Shown piece after piece: positions 1 through 13,100 of a stretch of DNA of 64,000 nucleotides. The notes under the pieces are model-generated. The model worked only from the letters and a program-made list of their open reading frames with translations, searched no databases and was not told the DNA's origin. Made by a program: the position numbers and the translations under genes. The number at the start of each line of letters is the position of its first letter. Position 1 is the stretch's first letter. This stretch comes from Argopecten irradians (taxonomy: Eukaryota; Mollusca; Bivalvia; Pectinida; Pectinidae), in assembly GCF_041381155.1 (NCBI RefSeq), contig NC_091135.1:60858567-60922566 (forward strand). The letters are read 5' to 3'.

Positions 1-819
1 TGCTAGGAATGATCCACTGGGTATGACACTGATCAAGGCAAGGTTTCTGCAGGCACATCTGTCTCTCAATGCCGATACCTACTGGAGAGTGTGACTCGAT
101 GTTAACCGGTCGATGACCAGAACAAAGAGTAAGAATTTTCTCAGCTCGCTTCCTTTTATAGTACTGGAGGAAGGAGCGCACCTAGCAGCAAACAAAGAAA
201 CTAAAATCACACTGAGTCATTGAAACGCTTACAAGATATACAACAACACTAAAGCGTCTGGAAACACATACGTTACGCATGTGACGCTGCGGTAAGGCCT
301 ATTTTTGCCACAATTGCTATTATTCACAGTACTGGTCACACTGTTTTCCAGCCGTTGTAAGTCGTTGACTTGTAAGGCTGATCTATATTTGGTTTCATCC
401 TTGATCCTCTTCTTATTGCGCAACGAGGTGACATTTTACATTATTTATATTTTAAAATCACTATTGGTCATTGGTTATGTTTTCATGAGCAAACATGTTG
501 TAACATTAGGTGCAAGAGTATACATAGTGTGCAGCCAAAGGAAGTCTCTGTAGGTCATTTGTTTTCTCCTGAGCTGTCTGTAGCTTGGATGTAGGGTGGC
601 TATTACGTCAGTGGTAGTAACCTGTGGAGTATTGAGGATGCCATTACACTAATAATATTATTAGATATCGAAAATGTGAAATTTCTGATGTGCATTTAGA
701 CATGATGTAATGATCAAAAGTGTCTCATTGTGCTATGTATATTGTTGGAGTAAATTACTGAATTAACTTGTAAATATCATAGTTGTTAAAATCGTCTGTC
801 AATATCAAAGGTAACGTTA
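1..819. other. No gene recognised
   Basis: AT-rich sequence without a convincing open frame, splice-site pair or repeat structure. Short open frames here show no family motif. Confidence 0.5.
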
Positions 820-1876
820 CCTGTGCGTTCCATTTGCAGATTTGTACCAGTTTTTATTGATACGAATCTGCTGTATCTCAAATGGAACGCGCCGTACCAG
901 CAGAACTGTACCGGTACAAGTGGTTCGTTTTCAGAAGCGTACCACTTGGATATCAGATGGCAGACTAGAGATTTTTCATTTGTGGTCGAAATGTTTTCTT
1001 TGCTGAAAACAAGACAGAGGTTATTTATATCTGATAAAATTATAAGAGTGCAGCTCTCTGCACAGCCAACGGCTGCGTAGAGCGAAGCTCTACTAACCAT
1101 AATACGTGTGTGAGCATATAGATTCCAATACATTCCAGTACCCCTTGGACTTTGAAATTGTGTCCCGCGGGAAAAATCTCGCGCCTCCATGTAGGCAGCC
1201 ATGTTTTAATTCTCGTTATCAGCACGACGAGATTTGAAATTTCTATACTAGACTAAATATGTTATCAGTATACGCTTTAAAATTACTTTAAGTAGTTTTA
1301 ATTTACACATATACAAGAACAACGCAATAAATGTACTGGTCCAATATATACTGTGTATGTTCTCAAGCGCACGGCACCATCAGCACTCAGCAGTGACGTC
1401 ACAAAACCTGACGCCAAAGATGACGGCACAGATTCGCAAGTAGTTTTGATAGCATCGCATGTTGCCAAATTTTCTCTGCATCTGATCAGAACAAGATTGA
1501 ACTATTTTATTAGGATTATTTTGAATTCTTTCTAACTATCGATAGTATGTGCATGTCAGTGAAATATTTTATTGTTAATCTCGTAGAAAAATATAGACAA
1601 TATGATGTTATAATCTTTTACATGTAACTGCGCTCTTCTGAGAATTTGTCTTAAATTCATATTATGGATTATTTATTTCAATGATTTTCTAAACTATTTA
1701 AGAATTATTTTTATATCCATTTTGTTGTACTAAATTGATACGGCACCGCCAAATGGAACGCGTTTGGATTTTTCCATGATGGCAGCACCCATAAGAATGA
1801 CACGCTTCGAATATATAAACCAAGTGTTTTCGGTGTTTAGTACAACTGGTACGAATCCGCAAATGGAACGCACGGC
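820..1876. mobile_element. Putative non-autonomous DNA element with inverted ends
   Basis: The ends are imperfect inverted repeats of about 35 bp built around GTGCGTTCCATTTGC followed by GTACCAGT (left near 823, right near 1845-1875, reversed). Further copies of the CAAATGGAACGC motif lie inside at about 876 and 1750. No transposase frame is visible and no target-site duplication is clear. The 138-codon minus-strand open frame inside (786-1202) resembles nothing known to me. Confidence 0.5.
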
Positions 1877-2833
1877 ATATTTCACAGTGCGGGTTGTTTT
1901 GTGCAAGCTGTCGACACAAAAACAAAACAGATGCAATGCTTTATGAAAACATATGAAAACACTTACAGAAAAATTGAAGTAATGATTCAAGATGACTTCT
2001 TTATGTTTAGATTTAGGGTTCAGAAACGAAGAAGTCTCAAATATCCTCTTCCCGAGGTTTTCACGTTTCGATAACATGGGCGCCGCCATGACACTTTTGT
2101 ATAAATTAAAAACCGGAGACGAATCCGGAGATCACCATGTAAAATCTTTAATATAAGGCAATACACTGTTTAATAAAATTAACAAAATAAATACGAATAG
2201 TATCATTATTATTATTATTATATTAATGAATTAAATATATAAAAACAGATAATACTAAATGTACAAAATATTTTTTTCATTCATAATAATTAAATAATTA
2301 ATTTTGTGTTTGACATGTTTTTTAATCAAAATAATTAAGATTTGCATACTGTTTTTTGTTAACTCTACTGTAGGCCTACAGTATAAAATTACATTTCTGC
2401 AATATGATGGTATTTTGGCTGATTTCAGGTTTATAACCAGTAGGTCTAGTACTCCGGTACTAGATTGTATTTTTGTGAAACAGTTTATTTTCTACCAATT
2501 TTAATGATAAAAATTGTTTACACATGTGATGAAAAGTTGAATTTTTATGAAAATGGCTTTGAATTTATAAACCCGTGATAAATTCCGGATTTTTTTTAAA
2601 TATCTCCATTTTCCAGCTTTCGGCACCACTCAACAGGGGAGTGGCATCAAACAGCTGAGCTGTCCCTCACTGGGACCGGGCTGACTGGGACCGGCGCTGG
2701 TGGGGGCCCATAAAGATAGATAACTCGTCTATGATTAGAGCAATACTATTTTGTATACGGGTGCTGTATACAGATATTATACACATGTGTTAAAATATAT
2801 CGAGGTTAACCTGATTTTTAAAATAAATGATTT
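1877..2833. other. AT-rich intergenic stretch with one GC-rich island
   Basis: Mostly AT-rich with simple ATT runs near 2205-2225. A GC-rich island at about 2615-2714 is related to the minus-strand segment at 6185-6262 and is the only structured part. Confidence 0.5.
2637..2710 (+). repeat. Dispersed GC-rich segment (second copy near 6.2 kb)
   Basis: The stretch starting TCAAACAGCTGAGCTG and continuing with repeated CTGACTGGGACCGG motifs aligns well with the reverse complement of 6190-6262. It may be part of a dispersed repeat or a duplicated exon fragment. The reading frame is not conserved between the two. Confidence 0.45.
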
Positions 2834-2846
2834 AGTGCATATTGAT
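2834..2846. repeat. Left target-site duplication of truncated LINE
   Basis: AGTGCATATTGAT here is repeated exactly at 5173-5185 and brackets the LINE fragment. It is followed at once by the T-rich (poly-A in LINE sense) tail. Confidence 0.85.
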
Positions 2847-5172
2847 TTTTTTTTTTTTATTTTTTTTTTATTTTTGAAGAGATTTTACATGGGTACAAAA
2901 AGCATTTACATATGATATTCAATATTCATTATTTAAATCGTAATATTCATTTATAAACTTTGAACTTCTCTAATACTGTAAACCAAGTTATTTACAAGGG
3001 CTGCTAGATATAATGCACTCTCAAGGTGAAAAAACCAAGTTTACTCTCTCTGTAGATATGTATATATGCATTATATATATTAATTAGTTATTATGTGTTT
3101 TCACATATATATAATACTCGACTGGATTATATCAAATCTGAAAAGAGGAAAAAACATATTTGCCGTGTAGATAACGTGGTTTACAGTACCAGGTATTCCA
3201 TATACAATATGATAGTAATTTTCTTGAGTTTTAATTGAAAGATTAATGACAGAAATTTGCAAGTTGCACCCTTTTAGAAAAGCAAAAGAAGAGATTAAGT
3301 AAAAAAGAAGAATAGTAGAAAGAACTGAGAGAGGAAGAAGTGGCAATGGACTGACAAGGCTCATTATTCTCAATGAGATTTATAAAATCATATGTAAAAA
3401 GATTAGATACCACGCCAAGATCATGCAAAAAGGAAATTAAAGTATATTAAGAGAAAAAGTTTAAAAAGTGACATTATTCTAAAAAACTTTCCCATTTTCT
3501 CCACTCATTGACAAATTTCATAATATGTGTTTCACCCTTGGTTGTTGCAATATATTTTTCAGTCCTGTACATATCCTTCAAAAGACTTTTAAACGCATTC
3601 ATTGATAAACCAATTTGGAGACATCTAGCACTATAACTATACTGCTTTAGTACTGAAATGACAACATTATCTGTAGAATTTTTACAATTAGAGAGTCCAA
3701 AAATGAAAGATTCCTTATTAAACGAAAATGGAATTAAAAGCATCTCTAATATGGATTCAAAATTTGATAGGAATAACTGAACAATTTCACAGTCCCATAA
3801 TGTATGAACTATAGTCTCAATTTCAGTTTTACACTGATGACAGTAAGGAGTGTCTACAAGGCCTATTGTAAAGAGATATGAATTTGTGGTTAAAATATAC
3901 TGATTAATTCTAAACTGAAGCCACTGCAATTTTGTGCTTCTGGTACTGATAAAAGGAATAATGTATTTTTGTCTCCATTTTTGATTGTCAAAACCAAAAA
4001 TATCATCCCATTTTTTTCTTCCTGTAGCAACAGTAGTATTCTGGCAAAGTGCCTTATAAAAATCACTTGCTCCTTTTTTATGCTTAACAAATACTTCTAA
4101 GTTTTTTGGGATGAAAGGGTAATTTAAAATCCTATTGGAAATTTCATCTGATGAGAAAGTTTTTTTAATGGCATTGATTACACCTTGATATGTAAGAAAA
4201 TCTGTATGCATATTAAATTTCTGATTAAACTCATATAGACTGTAAAACACAACATTTTCACTATTTTTTATCATATCATTCAGGACTTATGAAAACATCT
4301 TTCCAAAACAGGTTTTTACAGTTTTGTTGACATTTTGAAATATAATCACTACCACAATGCGCTAATATGTTTTCATTACCAAACCTTTTAAAGTACAAGC
4401 TCCATTTTCCCTCTGATGTGTACAACCTACGTATCCATGTTAGTTTCAGGGAGTCAATAAAGGATTCTAAATGAATCATTTTAAGTCCACCCTCATGAAA
4501 ACTTTTAATAGTTATATCTCTTTTTATTTTCTCAGATTTACCATTCCATAAAAAGTTATAGAGTTCTGTATTCATTTTTTTTTAAATAGGCTATCCGGAT
4601 TTGGCAATGCTATGAATAGGTGATTAAATTGAGATATCAGAAGAGATTTGATAATATATATTTTGCCAACAGGTGTGAGATTTCTTCTCTTCCAGGTATT
4701 TATCAAAGATTTAAGTTTAACTATTTTTTTTTTATCACAGTTTAGTCTGGGGATTCTGTGTAAATCAACACTGAAGTCTATACCTAAAACTGTAAATTTT
4801 GTTATACCCCATTGCAAATTCCATTCTGGGAAATATATATCATCACTATATTTTTTACTACCAATCCACACAACTTGTGTTTTGTTTTTGTTTATTTTAA
4901 TTCAGACCAGATATTTTTGCAAAGTTATTAAACTCGTTCACAGATTCCTTCAAAGACCGTGTAAAAGAAGGGAAGTATCATTCGCATATTGGAAAAGAAC
5001 TATTGGAATACTCTCTATATTTATACCTTTGATATTCTTATTCTTTCTAATTCTAATCGCAAGTATTTCGACACATAAAATAAATATATGGGGAGCAATA
5101 GGGTCACCCTGACGACAGCCTCTTTTGACTTCAAAGAAGTTTGAAAGATCTCCACCTTGATTTATATAAGAA
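2847..5172 (-). mobile_element. 5'-truncated LINE retrotransposon copy
   Basis: A minus-strand non-LTR retrotransposon fragment of about 2.3 kb. It has an A-rich 3' tail at the left (2847-2875), a 3' UTR of about 600 bp, then the C-terminal half of a reverse-transcriptase ORF. The right end stops inside the RT domain, as in 5' truncation during target-primed reverse transcription. Exact 13-bp target-site duplications (2834-2846 and 5173-5185) define the insertion. The FLWNG...KIKR and downstream zinc-finger-like regions resemble the L1/Tx1 group. The clade is an inference. Confidence 0.85.
3474..5165 (-). pseudogene. LINE reverse transcriptase, C-terminal half, broken
   Basis: Read on the minus strand, the fragment begins with RGCRQGDPIAPHIFIL (an RT core motif) at about 5110. 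It continues to QYANDTSLLL, where the catalytic YADD is degraded to YAND. It then passes through three frames: 4871-4572, 4575-4276 (with FLWNGKSEKIKR) and 4274-3474, which carries a C-x2-C...H-x4-C zinc-knuckle-like motif (YCHQCKTEIETIVHTLWDC). At least three frame changes or stops separate the pieces; the one near 4572 falls at an A-run. No endonuclease or ORF1 is present. It is a dead copy. Confidence 0.85.
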
Positions 5173-5185
5173 AGTGCATATTGAT
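5173..5185. repeat. Right target-site duplication of truncated LINE
   Basis: Second exact copy of AGTGCATATTGAT. Confidence 0.85.
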
Positions 5186-6145
5186 ATTATGTATTTTATA
5201 TTTTGTAGCTTTACCTGAATGTTAAAGATAGTTGTTTCTATTTTCTTGCATTTTCATCAACGTTCCCGCTGACTGATATACATGCATGTACCAATGTATG
5301 TTTTCAAATTAATTAACAATTGACTCCGTCCTTTTTTGTTCTTGTTGTTTTTAACTCTAACGAGAAAAAAAATAGATTTTTTTTTTAAACTGTGGCAAAA
5401 TTGTTTTAAATAAAGAAATCATTTTAAACTTATGTACATATTTTAAACACTTTTAAATACATGCAGACAAAGTCTCAGCTCTAACATTTCAATAAGTTAT
5501 TTTTTATTTAATTCTTATATGGTATATGACATTTGTAATGTTAAAGTACTCTAAAATGATATTTCTTTATTCAAAGCTTGTGCCAATTATCTGTAAGGTT
5601 CTAGTAATATTGTATCACTTAAAATTGATATTTGGTTCATCGTTAATTTGACCTATTGCTACGTTTACAAGTATAATCCACTTCACTTTTTGTATGTAAA
5701 AATGTAAAATTGCTTATATATATATATTTTATATATATATATATATATATAAAGTTAAAAAAAAGTTCTTTGTACATACAAGTATACCATATATTTCTTC
5801 AAGAAAAAAACCTTCATGACAAAGGTATTTCGCCTTTGTCACGAAGGTGTTTTTCTTGAAGAAATATATATATATATATATCCTTCTTTTTTGTTTACGT
5901 TTCTTGTACATTGCTTATCCACTTTTATTTGTTTTCTTCTTTGTCTTGTTAGATTTTGTAACCATGTACATGTATGTCTGAGATATATATGAACGATTAA
6001 AGGGAGGCAAATGATGTCAAAAAATCAAGAATAAAAGAAAATTAAAAATTGTAATAAAAATATATCAAAATTCTCAGTTAGTTTGGTTTATAATTAGGTA
6101 AACCACCTATCACGGCATATATCTCGGGCAAATATTGCTACAAGG
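5186..6145. other. AT-rich intergenic stretch with TA runs
   Basis: No gene seen. It contains (TA)n tracts at about 5717-5750 and 5866-5880 and the hairpin at 5790-5869. Confidence 0.5.
5790..5869. repeat. Inverted repeat (hairpin) with ~36-bp arms
   Basis: The left arm (ATATTTCTTCAAGAAAA...) and right arm are near-perfect reverse complements around a 6-bp loop at about 5826-5831. It is flanked by TA runs. It could be a small foldback element. Confidence 0.75.
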
Positions 6146-6331
6146 TCAAGACATAATGTTGAGGAAAATTGTTTTAAGCGATATAAAACACAACGGTCCT
6201 AGCCAGCACCGGGCCCAGTCAGCTGCGGTCCTGGTGAGCGCCAGCTCAGCTGTTTGACACGTGCACTGTTGCACCACCGTCTTTTTCGGTACATCGGAAT
6301 TAGCTACACTCGAAGCGACAGCACAAAACAT
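6146..6331 (-). repeat. Dispersed segment with short open frame
   Basis: A 61-codon minus-strand frame starts MFCAVASSVANSDVP. The part coding AVASSVAxSxVP recurs on the plus strand at 19,382-19,420, and the GC-rich part (QTAELALTRT) recurs at 2637-2710. The three partly overlapping relatives suggest a dispersed repeat or scattered copies of an exon. No function is claimed. Confidence 0.4.
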
Positions 6332-6691
6332 CGATAATTAAATCAATGTTTTTAGCTATATAAAATTAATACTGCTTGTCATTTCCTGGGTAGGTGTTTC
6401 ACAAACTATTCTAGATTCGTTAAAGGTATAAACTATGTAAACTGAATGAGCCACTATAAAATTAATAGACAATATGCATGGTGTACATGGCGTGTACTTT
6501 CGGCGAGATGTTGAAATCTGAAAATAGTTTCCTTTTACAAATGTATTGCAAATATTCGGCCTGTCTGATCTTAAATGTATATTAGCAATATGTATAATTG
6601 CTATACTATTGTAATTAGACCAATATAACAACATTATGTGTACTATACATGCCATAAGCCCCCTCTCTTCGAGAGCTAAAAATGGAAACTA

Positions 6692-7243
6692 TTAAAGGGA
6701 CAATTCAGTAAGGCTAATTCGTTACATAACCACGAAGCAAAATATGACATTAATGTATTGTTCTACAGTCCTTATGAAACATATGACTAGAAATAGCGAC
6801 AAATTCCACAACATTGTTAAGTATTTTGATTAATACCATTGAAATTCCAGATCGTTGATCAACACGATTAAGCAGATACAACATGTACGCTGTTCCCTTA
6901 CCCGAGTCAAAGTCACGCACGTTAAACAAATGCAATACATAACCACTGAGGAGTTGATGAAATTATTTTTAGACAAGAACATGCATCTAATAATGTTACC
7001 ACAACTGTAAGAGCGATTTGAGTATTTCTAGACAAAAAATGCTTTACTACACAGGCAAGGGTCAGGGTTCGGCATACAAGGCTATGTGTAATGGTGATTG
7101 AACATTTCACATACATTTGACTGCAGTGGGCTTTTCTGACATGTATCACAGTAAAACCAACTAATCTAATTTCCATTAGAACTGGTTTGTTTCCGAAATA
7201 TGTGCAAGTTTTAATGAAGTCTTAGAGCGAATTGTCCCTTTAA
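6692..7243 (-). mobile_element. TTAA-bounded MITE, family 1 (copy 1)
   Basis: The ends are TTAA followed by AGGGACAATTC and its inverse GAATTGTCCCT followed by TTAA. The interior matches the elements at 39,717-40,291 and 52,551-53,127 in inverse orientation. TTAA at both edges fits a piggyBac-type target site, but no transposase is present. Confidence 0.75.
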
Positions 7244-7277
7244 TGATATGGTATTGGTAATAGTGATGCTTTTGCAG

Positions 7278-7604
7278 CGGGATTGGACTGGTCGATCATC
7301 GGTCACCAGGTAGCTCAGTCAGTAGAGCACTCGGCTAGTTTTCGGAGGGTCCCAGGTTCGAATTCCGGTCTGGCTGCTACATTTTCTCCTCTCCTGTTAC
7401 AAAATTGGCGCCCAACTAAATAATCCACGGTGGTGGTGTTTGGAAGGGTCTCGTATGTCTTCGAGGGCGACGACTTCGAGAAAGGAGGGAGCAGTGTAGT
7501 GGGATTGGACTGGGACGATCATCGGTCACCAGGTAGCTCAGTTGGTAGAACACTCGGCTAGTTTTCGGAGGGTCCCGGGTGCGAATCTCGATCTGGCCGC
7601 TACA
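7278..7604 (+). repeat. tRNA-derived SINE-like tandem pair
   Basis: Two units about 223 bp apart each carry a pol III A-box-like TAGCTCAGTCAGTAGAGC (7311) or TAGCTCAGTTGGTAGAAC (7534) and a B-box-like GGTTCGAATTCC (7355) or GGTGCGAATCTC (7578). Both begin with the same GGGATTGGACTGG leader. The anticodon and acceptor stems do not pair well, so these are tRNA-derived SINE heads, not functional tRNA genes. Confidence 0.65.
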
Positions 7605-10410
7605 TTAACACTTTGGACAGTCTTTCGAAACGATAGAAGACATTTACAAAGATTTTAACTTTAAATTATCCCCGAAACAAGGGATATTGCATGCAATTTG
7701 AATTCCTCCGTCCATTTGGCTGTTACATTTTTCTTAAATCCGCCCGTTATCAGTATAATTCAATTCATTTCAAAATATTTTATTGAGCATAAAAAGGATT
7801 GGATAACAGGCAGTGCCTAGTTATATTGAATATATATATTAAGTATTCGTGGCGCCCTCTATTTATCTTCCTGGTAACAGTTTATTACTTCCATTACGAT
7901 CATTCAAATTCAAAACTATACACGTATATCCTTTGAATCCCCCGCTTGCGCTAGTATTGACGTCACCAAGTTCAATAAACGGAACAGCCATATCACCAAC
8001 GTCTGAATATAGTTTAACACAAAACAGTTTGAAACAAGCGAACAAATGAAATTATGCGATGATATTTTTAATATGTATTAAATGTATGCTATTTTGTAAG
8101 TAAGATAATACTATTAGATTTCATAGACCGCCCTACTTTAGACGTAAGAATACATTGCATACATTGTCAGTGACGCGGCGGAAACGTTAAATATTCTTAC
8201 GCTTGACCAGAATGGAGTTCATATAGGGATTGGATTTCGTTTTTATGTTAACCATGCTTGTATGGAGCAATTCCTCTAAGAATATATTCTATGGGGCGCG
8301 TCATATTGAATATATTCTTAGAGGAATTGCTCCATACAAGCATGGTTAACATAAAAACGAAATCCAATCCCTATATTTACACTCACACGACTTTTTATTT
8401 ATATTTTATGCAATAAAATCGTCATTTGAAAGTGACGTAATTATTCAATAAAAGTCGGTCAAAAGTGGGAGGAGCTTACTCAATTGAACAGCGAATGATG
8501 ACGCTTCACGTAAGGTAGAATTATTCATCCGCGACGACAAAAAAGTGCAATATTTTAATGTAAAATAAACATGACAAACAAAGTAAATTTCAGAGATAAT
8601 TTTATTTAATCAGATCAGAACTTTAAATATATATTCAATTTTGCTAAAAGTAAATATATAGCGTAATAACATAAAGAATTTGTACACGGCCACATGTGCG
8701 AACTCGGTGACCGTTATTGTGCAGCGAGGCGAAGCTGACGCACGCTTACATACTTGAATTTGCCGAAGTTGTCAAAACACCTATTTTCAAGTAGCTTATA
8801 TTTAATGTGTTTGAGATGTCGTCTGACTTGACGATATTATATCCTTGGGAGCCATGTGATTATATAATCTACGCTTAGATCCATATCGCCATCGATAGAT
8901 GAAACAAATTCACTTGTGTTCGATGGATACAATGTACACTGTATTTGTGGTGACGCGTAACTGTCAACACGTGGATTATTAGCGGTGCATGTTTTATAAT
9001 ACACATGATTAAATTCTCAAAGAACAAAGACAAGAGGATATGTTTATAACTGACCGATCGTAGGACGAACATAGGCACAGAGGTAATGTTTACATTTGAC
9101 ACCCATCATTTTTAACAAAAATGAAAGCACTTCCCCCCTGTCGGGATATTTTTCCGTTTCTTTATACAATTGTTAATTTAACAATTGTTTGAATCATATA
9201 TAAATATAAAACATGTATATATTGTTTACATTTTTCCAAAATTCTATGAAAAACAACAATATACACGTAATGTTGCGTCAAAATGTTAACAAAGCCATGT
9301 GTTTCTTTTTTTTTTTTTTAAGTAGTCCTTTTACGTTGCACAGAACATTTTCATACGCAAGTTCAAAGTTCAATGTTACCATGCAGTTATGGTAAACAAA
9401 ATCGGCTAGTATTAGCGTATAGTGACCAAGCCTAGCAAGTGTAAATATAGCCTGATATTGCCTATCTCGTTTAACATAGATCGAACGAGAAACTGAAAGT
9501 CGAATGGAAATATAGTAGGATAATAAAATTATGTTAACTTATACACCAATAAAAGAGAATGCACTGTCGGTTTTGAATGTCAGGTTTTGGACAAACCAGG
9601 TAAAATACTGTAACGATTTCCGCCTCCGGTCCTCTTGTAGGGTCCCTTCGTCAGTATAACGAAAGTGGTATTCACAGACTACCTGGAATGTCACATACAA
9701 ATTTCTTATCCTGGCGTCTCCGGAGTACAGCTGTCTTCTGGACTATGGGTTTCTCAGTTAGATTATAGTCTGAGTAGTAGTCATTATTGTAATATCAATG
9801 AATAACAAAGGCCAGTTTTTTTAAGTATAAATGTTATCATTAAGAAATCATAAGAGTTAACTTACAATATGCAATATACAATAAAATAGCAACCTCATGA
9901 AATCTCTGACTAGAATAAGTGAAGTTCAAAGAACAACTTTAACTTGCAACTAATATAAGAGTACGAGCCTCAATCCATCCACATATAAACTCACAATAAA
10001 TATGAATTAACAGAGAACATAGAAACTATCTCTAGGGATAATCAATAATATAAGTAATATTGATCTTTGGCAAATAGCTAAAACTATAATCCCCAATAAA
10101 GAGAAAATTTATAATATTGGGAAATAATTACAGATAAATAGATTTATTAAGAGAGGATAGATTGCCGTTATCCCACGGTAGTGTTATCCCAAGTACCAAA
10201 GTTCGTTACTAGTTCTAATAACAATTCTATAATTCCACTAGTTAAAAATCACTATCATTAAATGTGATAACCTATCACTGGCCTATTATATAGGAGTAAT
10301 AGTGCTATATAACGATATAAATGATACTGGCTTATATATAGATAGACAATAGACTTAATAAGTTTTAAGGCAACACGAATCGTGATGCAGATCCAATAAA
10401 TAGCATGTAT
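7605..10410. other. Intergenic stretch without recognised gene
   Basis: No convincing coding region. Notable only for the long hairpin at 8221-8376. The sequence is AT-rich with many stops on both strands. Confidence 0.45.
8221..8376. repeat. Near-perfect palindrome, 69-bp arms
   Basis: The left arm 8221-8289 (ATAGGGATTGGATTTCG...) is matched by its reverse complement at 8308-8376, around an 18-bp loop containing GGGGCGCG. Such recent, near-perfect foldbacks are typical of small foldback elements or of an inverted duplication. Confidence 0.85.
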
Positions 10411-10562
10411 GTATATTACTAGTCCGCTAAACCTGCCTATATTATTAGGCTTTTTTATATTTTTTTTTTTTGCCTAATATATAGACTATATAGACTATTA
10501 GGCAAAAAAAAAATAAACAAAAAAGCCTAATAATATAGGCAGGTTTAGCGGACTAGTATATT
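10411..10562. mobile_element. Foldback MITE (TAGTCCGCTAAACC family)
   Basis: Arms of about 45 bp starting ACTAGTCCGCTAAACC and GCCTATATTATTAGGC are inverted at the right end. An inner hairpin of GCCTAATATATAGAC and its complement lies in between. ATATT flanks both sides as a possible target duplication. A related one-sided copy is at about 46,016-46,098. Confidence 0.75.
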
Positions 10563-10749
10563 ACTAGTGATAACACCAAGTAATAACCATTATTACGTAC
10601 ATTTCGATTCAGTTGGGGTGAACCAGATTTCAGATTTTCAGATTTTATTTCACTCTCAGACATACAAGTATGTAACAGGAGGTCACTATACATAATATAA
10701 ACATACAAGTATATTGGGCCTATAGCGCAACAGTGCATTACAATATGTA

Positions 10750-13100
10750 TTAGTGATGTACATGCTCAATCAATAGTTTTTCAATTTTCTTCAAAAACTT
10801 ACATATATTTGTCAGAACAGTAATGTTACATATAGTAAACAGCCCTTTCATTTTGATAACACTATGGTTTCTATAATAGTAACTTGGTATATACATTTCT
10901 CGTAAACGTTTCACCATTTCATTACTGCATTGAAACAAATAATGATATTCGTTTCCAATATCAGTAAAACATAGATTACAAGTTCTATTTACTTCAGGGG
11001 TCCCAGTCCATCTTCCAGTTTCTATAGGTAAGTGCATGTTCGAGGTTCTGAATTTTATGATGATTTGTCTATCTATTGGCTTTAGTTTCACAAGATACTT
11101 TTCAAATTCAAAATTGCTTTTAAAAATAGAATAAGTACGACCTCTTGATGAATTCTCTATATCATTAAACCATTTTTGTACAAATTGATCTTGTAATCTT
11201 TGTTTTACGATAGATTTCAAATATTCTCTATTATATGTACATACATTCTGGAAGTCCCATATATAATTCAAACCAGTTTCTTCAAAAATATTTTTAACAT
11301 TTTGCATCCATTTGAATTCCATGATATTATTTGTTTGCAAGTTTAACATCAACTTATATATATTACTTGAAAGATTATCAGTAGTAATCAATTTATGCCA
11401 GAACATAATAATTCTGTTTTTAACCTCTATATAGTGAGGGAATCTCCCTAATTCACCATATACCATGTAATTACACGTACTTTTCCTAACGCCGAGTATA
11501 CGTTTACAAAACTGTAAATGAAGCTTTTCAATAGCTGTAATATTTTCGTGACCCCATACTTCTACTGAGTACATCAATATTGGTAAAACAAGGGAATCAT
11601 ATACTTTTAACTGGAGATCAATAGGAAGAGGGATGTTTCTTATTTTCTTGTAAACAGCAAACATAGCTTTTCTTGACTGTTCCAACAGTTTCAATTTCGT
11701 TTTATGAAAACTCCCATTGTAATTCATCAATATTCCTAGATAAGAAAACGAATCTACAATTTCAATCTCTTTGTTAAATAATGTGAAATGAGGACGAGTT
11801 CGAGACTTCCTCTTTGAAAAAATAACAATTTTTGTCTTATTTGTGTTTAATTCAAGTTTCCAATTTTCACAATAAATTTCAAATTTATTTAAGGCTGACT
11901 GTAGATCGTTAGCTGATTCAGCCATTATAACTGTATCATCTGCATAAAGAATTACAAATAGTTTAATATACATTCCAATAGTATTACCTAAATCTTTTAC
12001 ATTCTTCAAACAGTTGACACCATGCTCTTCAAAAAAAGTTTCAATATCATTAAGAAAAATAGCAAATAAGAAGGGTGACAAATTTTCTCCTTGCTTTACA
12101 CCGACGTTGCAAGTAAACATATCAGATACATCATTTCCATTTTTGACACAGGATTTTGTATTTTCATATAGATTAATAATTGCTTTAAACATTTTCCCTG
12201 TTATATTGCTTCTTTGAACTTTTTGCCATAAACCGAGTCTCCAAACTGAATCAAAAGCTTTTCTAAAATCAACAAACGAACAGAACAGTTTTTTACCAAG
12301 TGAGAAATAGATAGAAGTTAGAACATGTAGAATAAAAATATTATCAGTTGTAGAATGGTTTTTCCTGAATCCTGCCTGGGCAGAAGTTATCAAGTTTATT
12401 TCATCAGCCATTTTGTTTAGTCTACAATTTAATATGGATGTAAAAACTTTACCGAGACAAGAAACAAGACTTATTGCTCTATAATTATCTAGATTGTTAG
12501 GATCCCCTTTACGCTTATATATAGGTTTTATAACCCCTATCTTCCATGAGCTTGGAATGAAGCCCGTATCAAATATGATATTAAATATCTTACAATATAA
12601 TGGCATAAGAATTTCTGCGGTGGATTTTAAGTATTCATTTAGAATTCCATCATGACCTGGAGCCTTATTATTACTTAAACCGGCAATAGAACAAGTTATT
12701 TCGTCCTCAGTAATTTCGTTATTTAATAAATCATCAAATATCCCATCAACAATTTCGCCATCAAAGCTATTATTAGAGTTATCTCCCTTGTTTAAATTTT
12801 TGAAATAATCATACAAATCTTCTATGGATTTATCAATAATATTTTGTTTACTAGTTCCGTCAATTTTATTGAGGATATTCCAAAATGTTCTGGGCTCTGA
12901 TTTGGATACGTTTCGTAATTCCCTTTCCATTTTCTCTTGGTGAATTCTATAAAATTTATTCAGAGTTTTTCTGTATTCTTTACAAGTATTCTTAAGGGTA
13001 GTCTTGTTTGTCGAGGTTTTATCTTGATTATAACATCTTTTAGCCTGGTGAAATAAAATTCTTTTAAGATGACATTCATTAGTGAACCAAGGTTTATTTC
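10750..13100 (-). CDS. LINE ORF2 part 2: reverse transcriptase
   Basis: This is the RT half of ORF2, open from the A-run at 13,101-13,109 to its stop at 10,750. The RT core is visible in order: YRAISLVSCLGKVF, AGFRKNHSTTDNIF, FVDFRKAFDSV (first catalytic Asp), GVKQGENLSPFLFAIFLND and LYADDTVIMA (catalytic YADD). A thumb region follows, then a C-terminal cysteine motif (CNLCFTDIGNEYHYLFQC) as in many LINE ORF2 proteins. All catalytic residues are intact. The first methionine in frame is at 12,930, but the true frame continues upstream from the endonuclease half through a frameshift, so that methionine is not the start. Confidence 0.9.

Noticed and set aside
786-1202. 138-codon minus-strand protein
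   Set aside because: Overlaps a terminal inverted repeat, has no family motif and no supporting splice sites.
7303-7378. Functional tRNA gene
   Set aside because: A and B boxes are present but the anticodon stem has mismatches and no acceptor stem closes.
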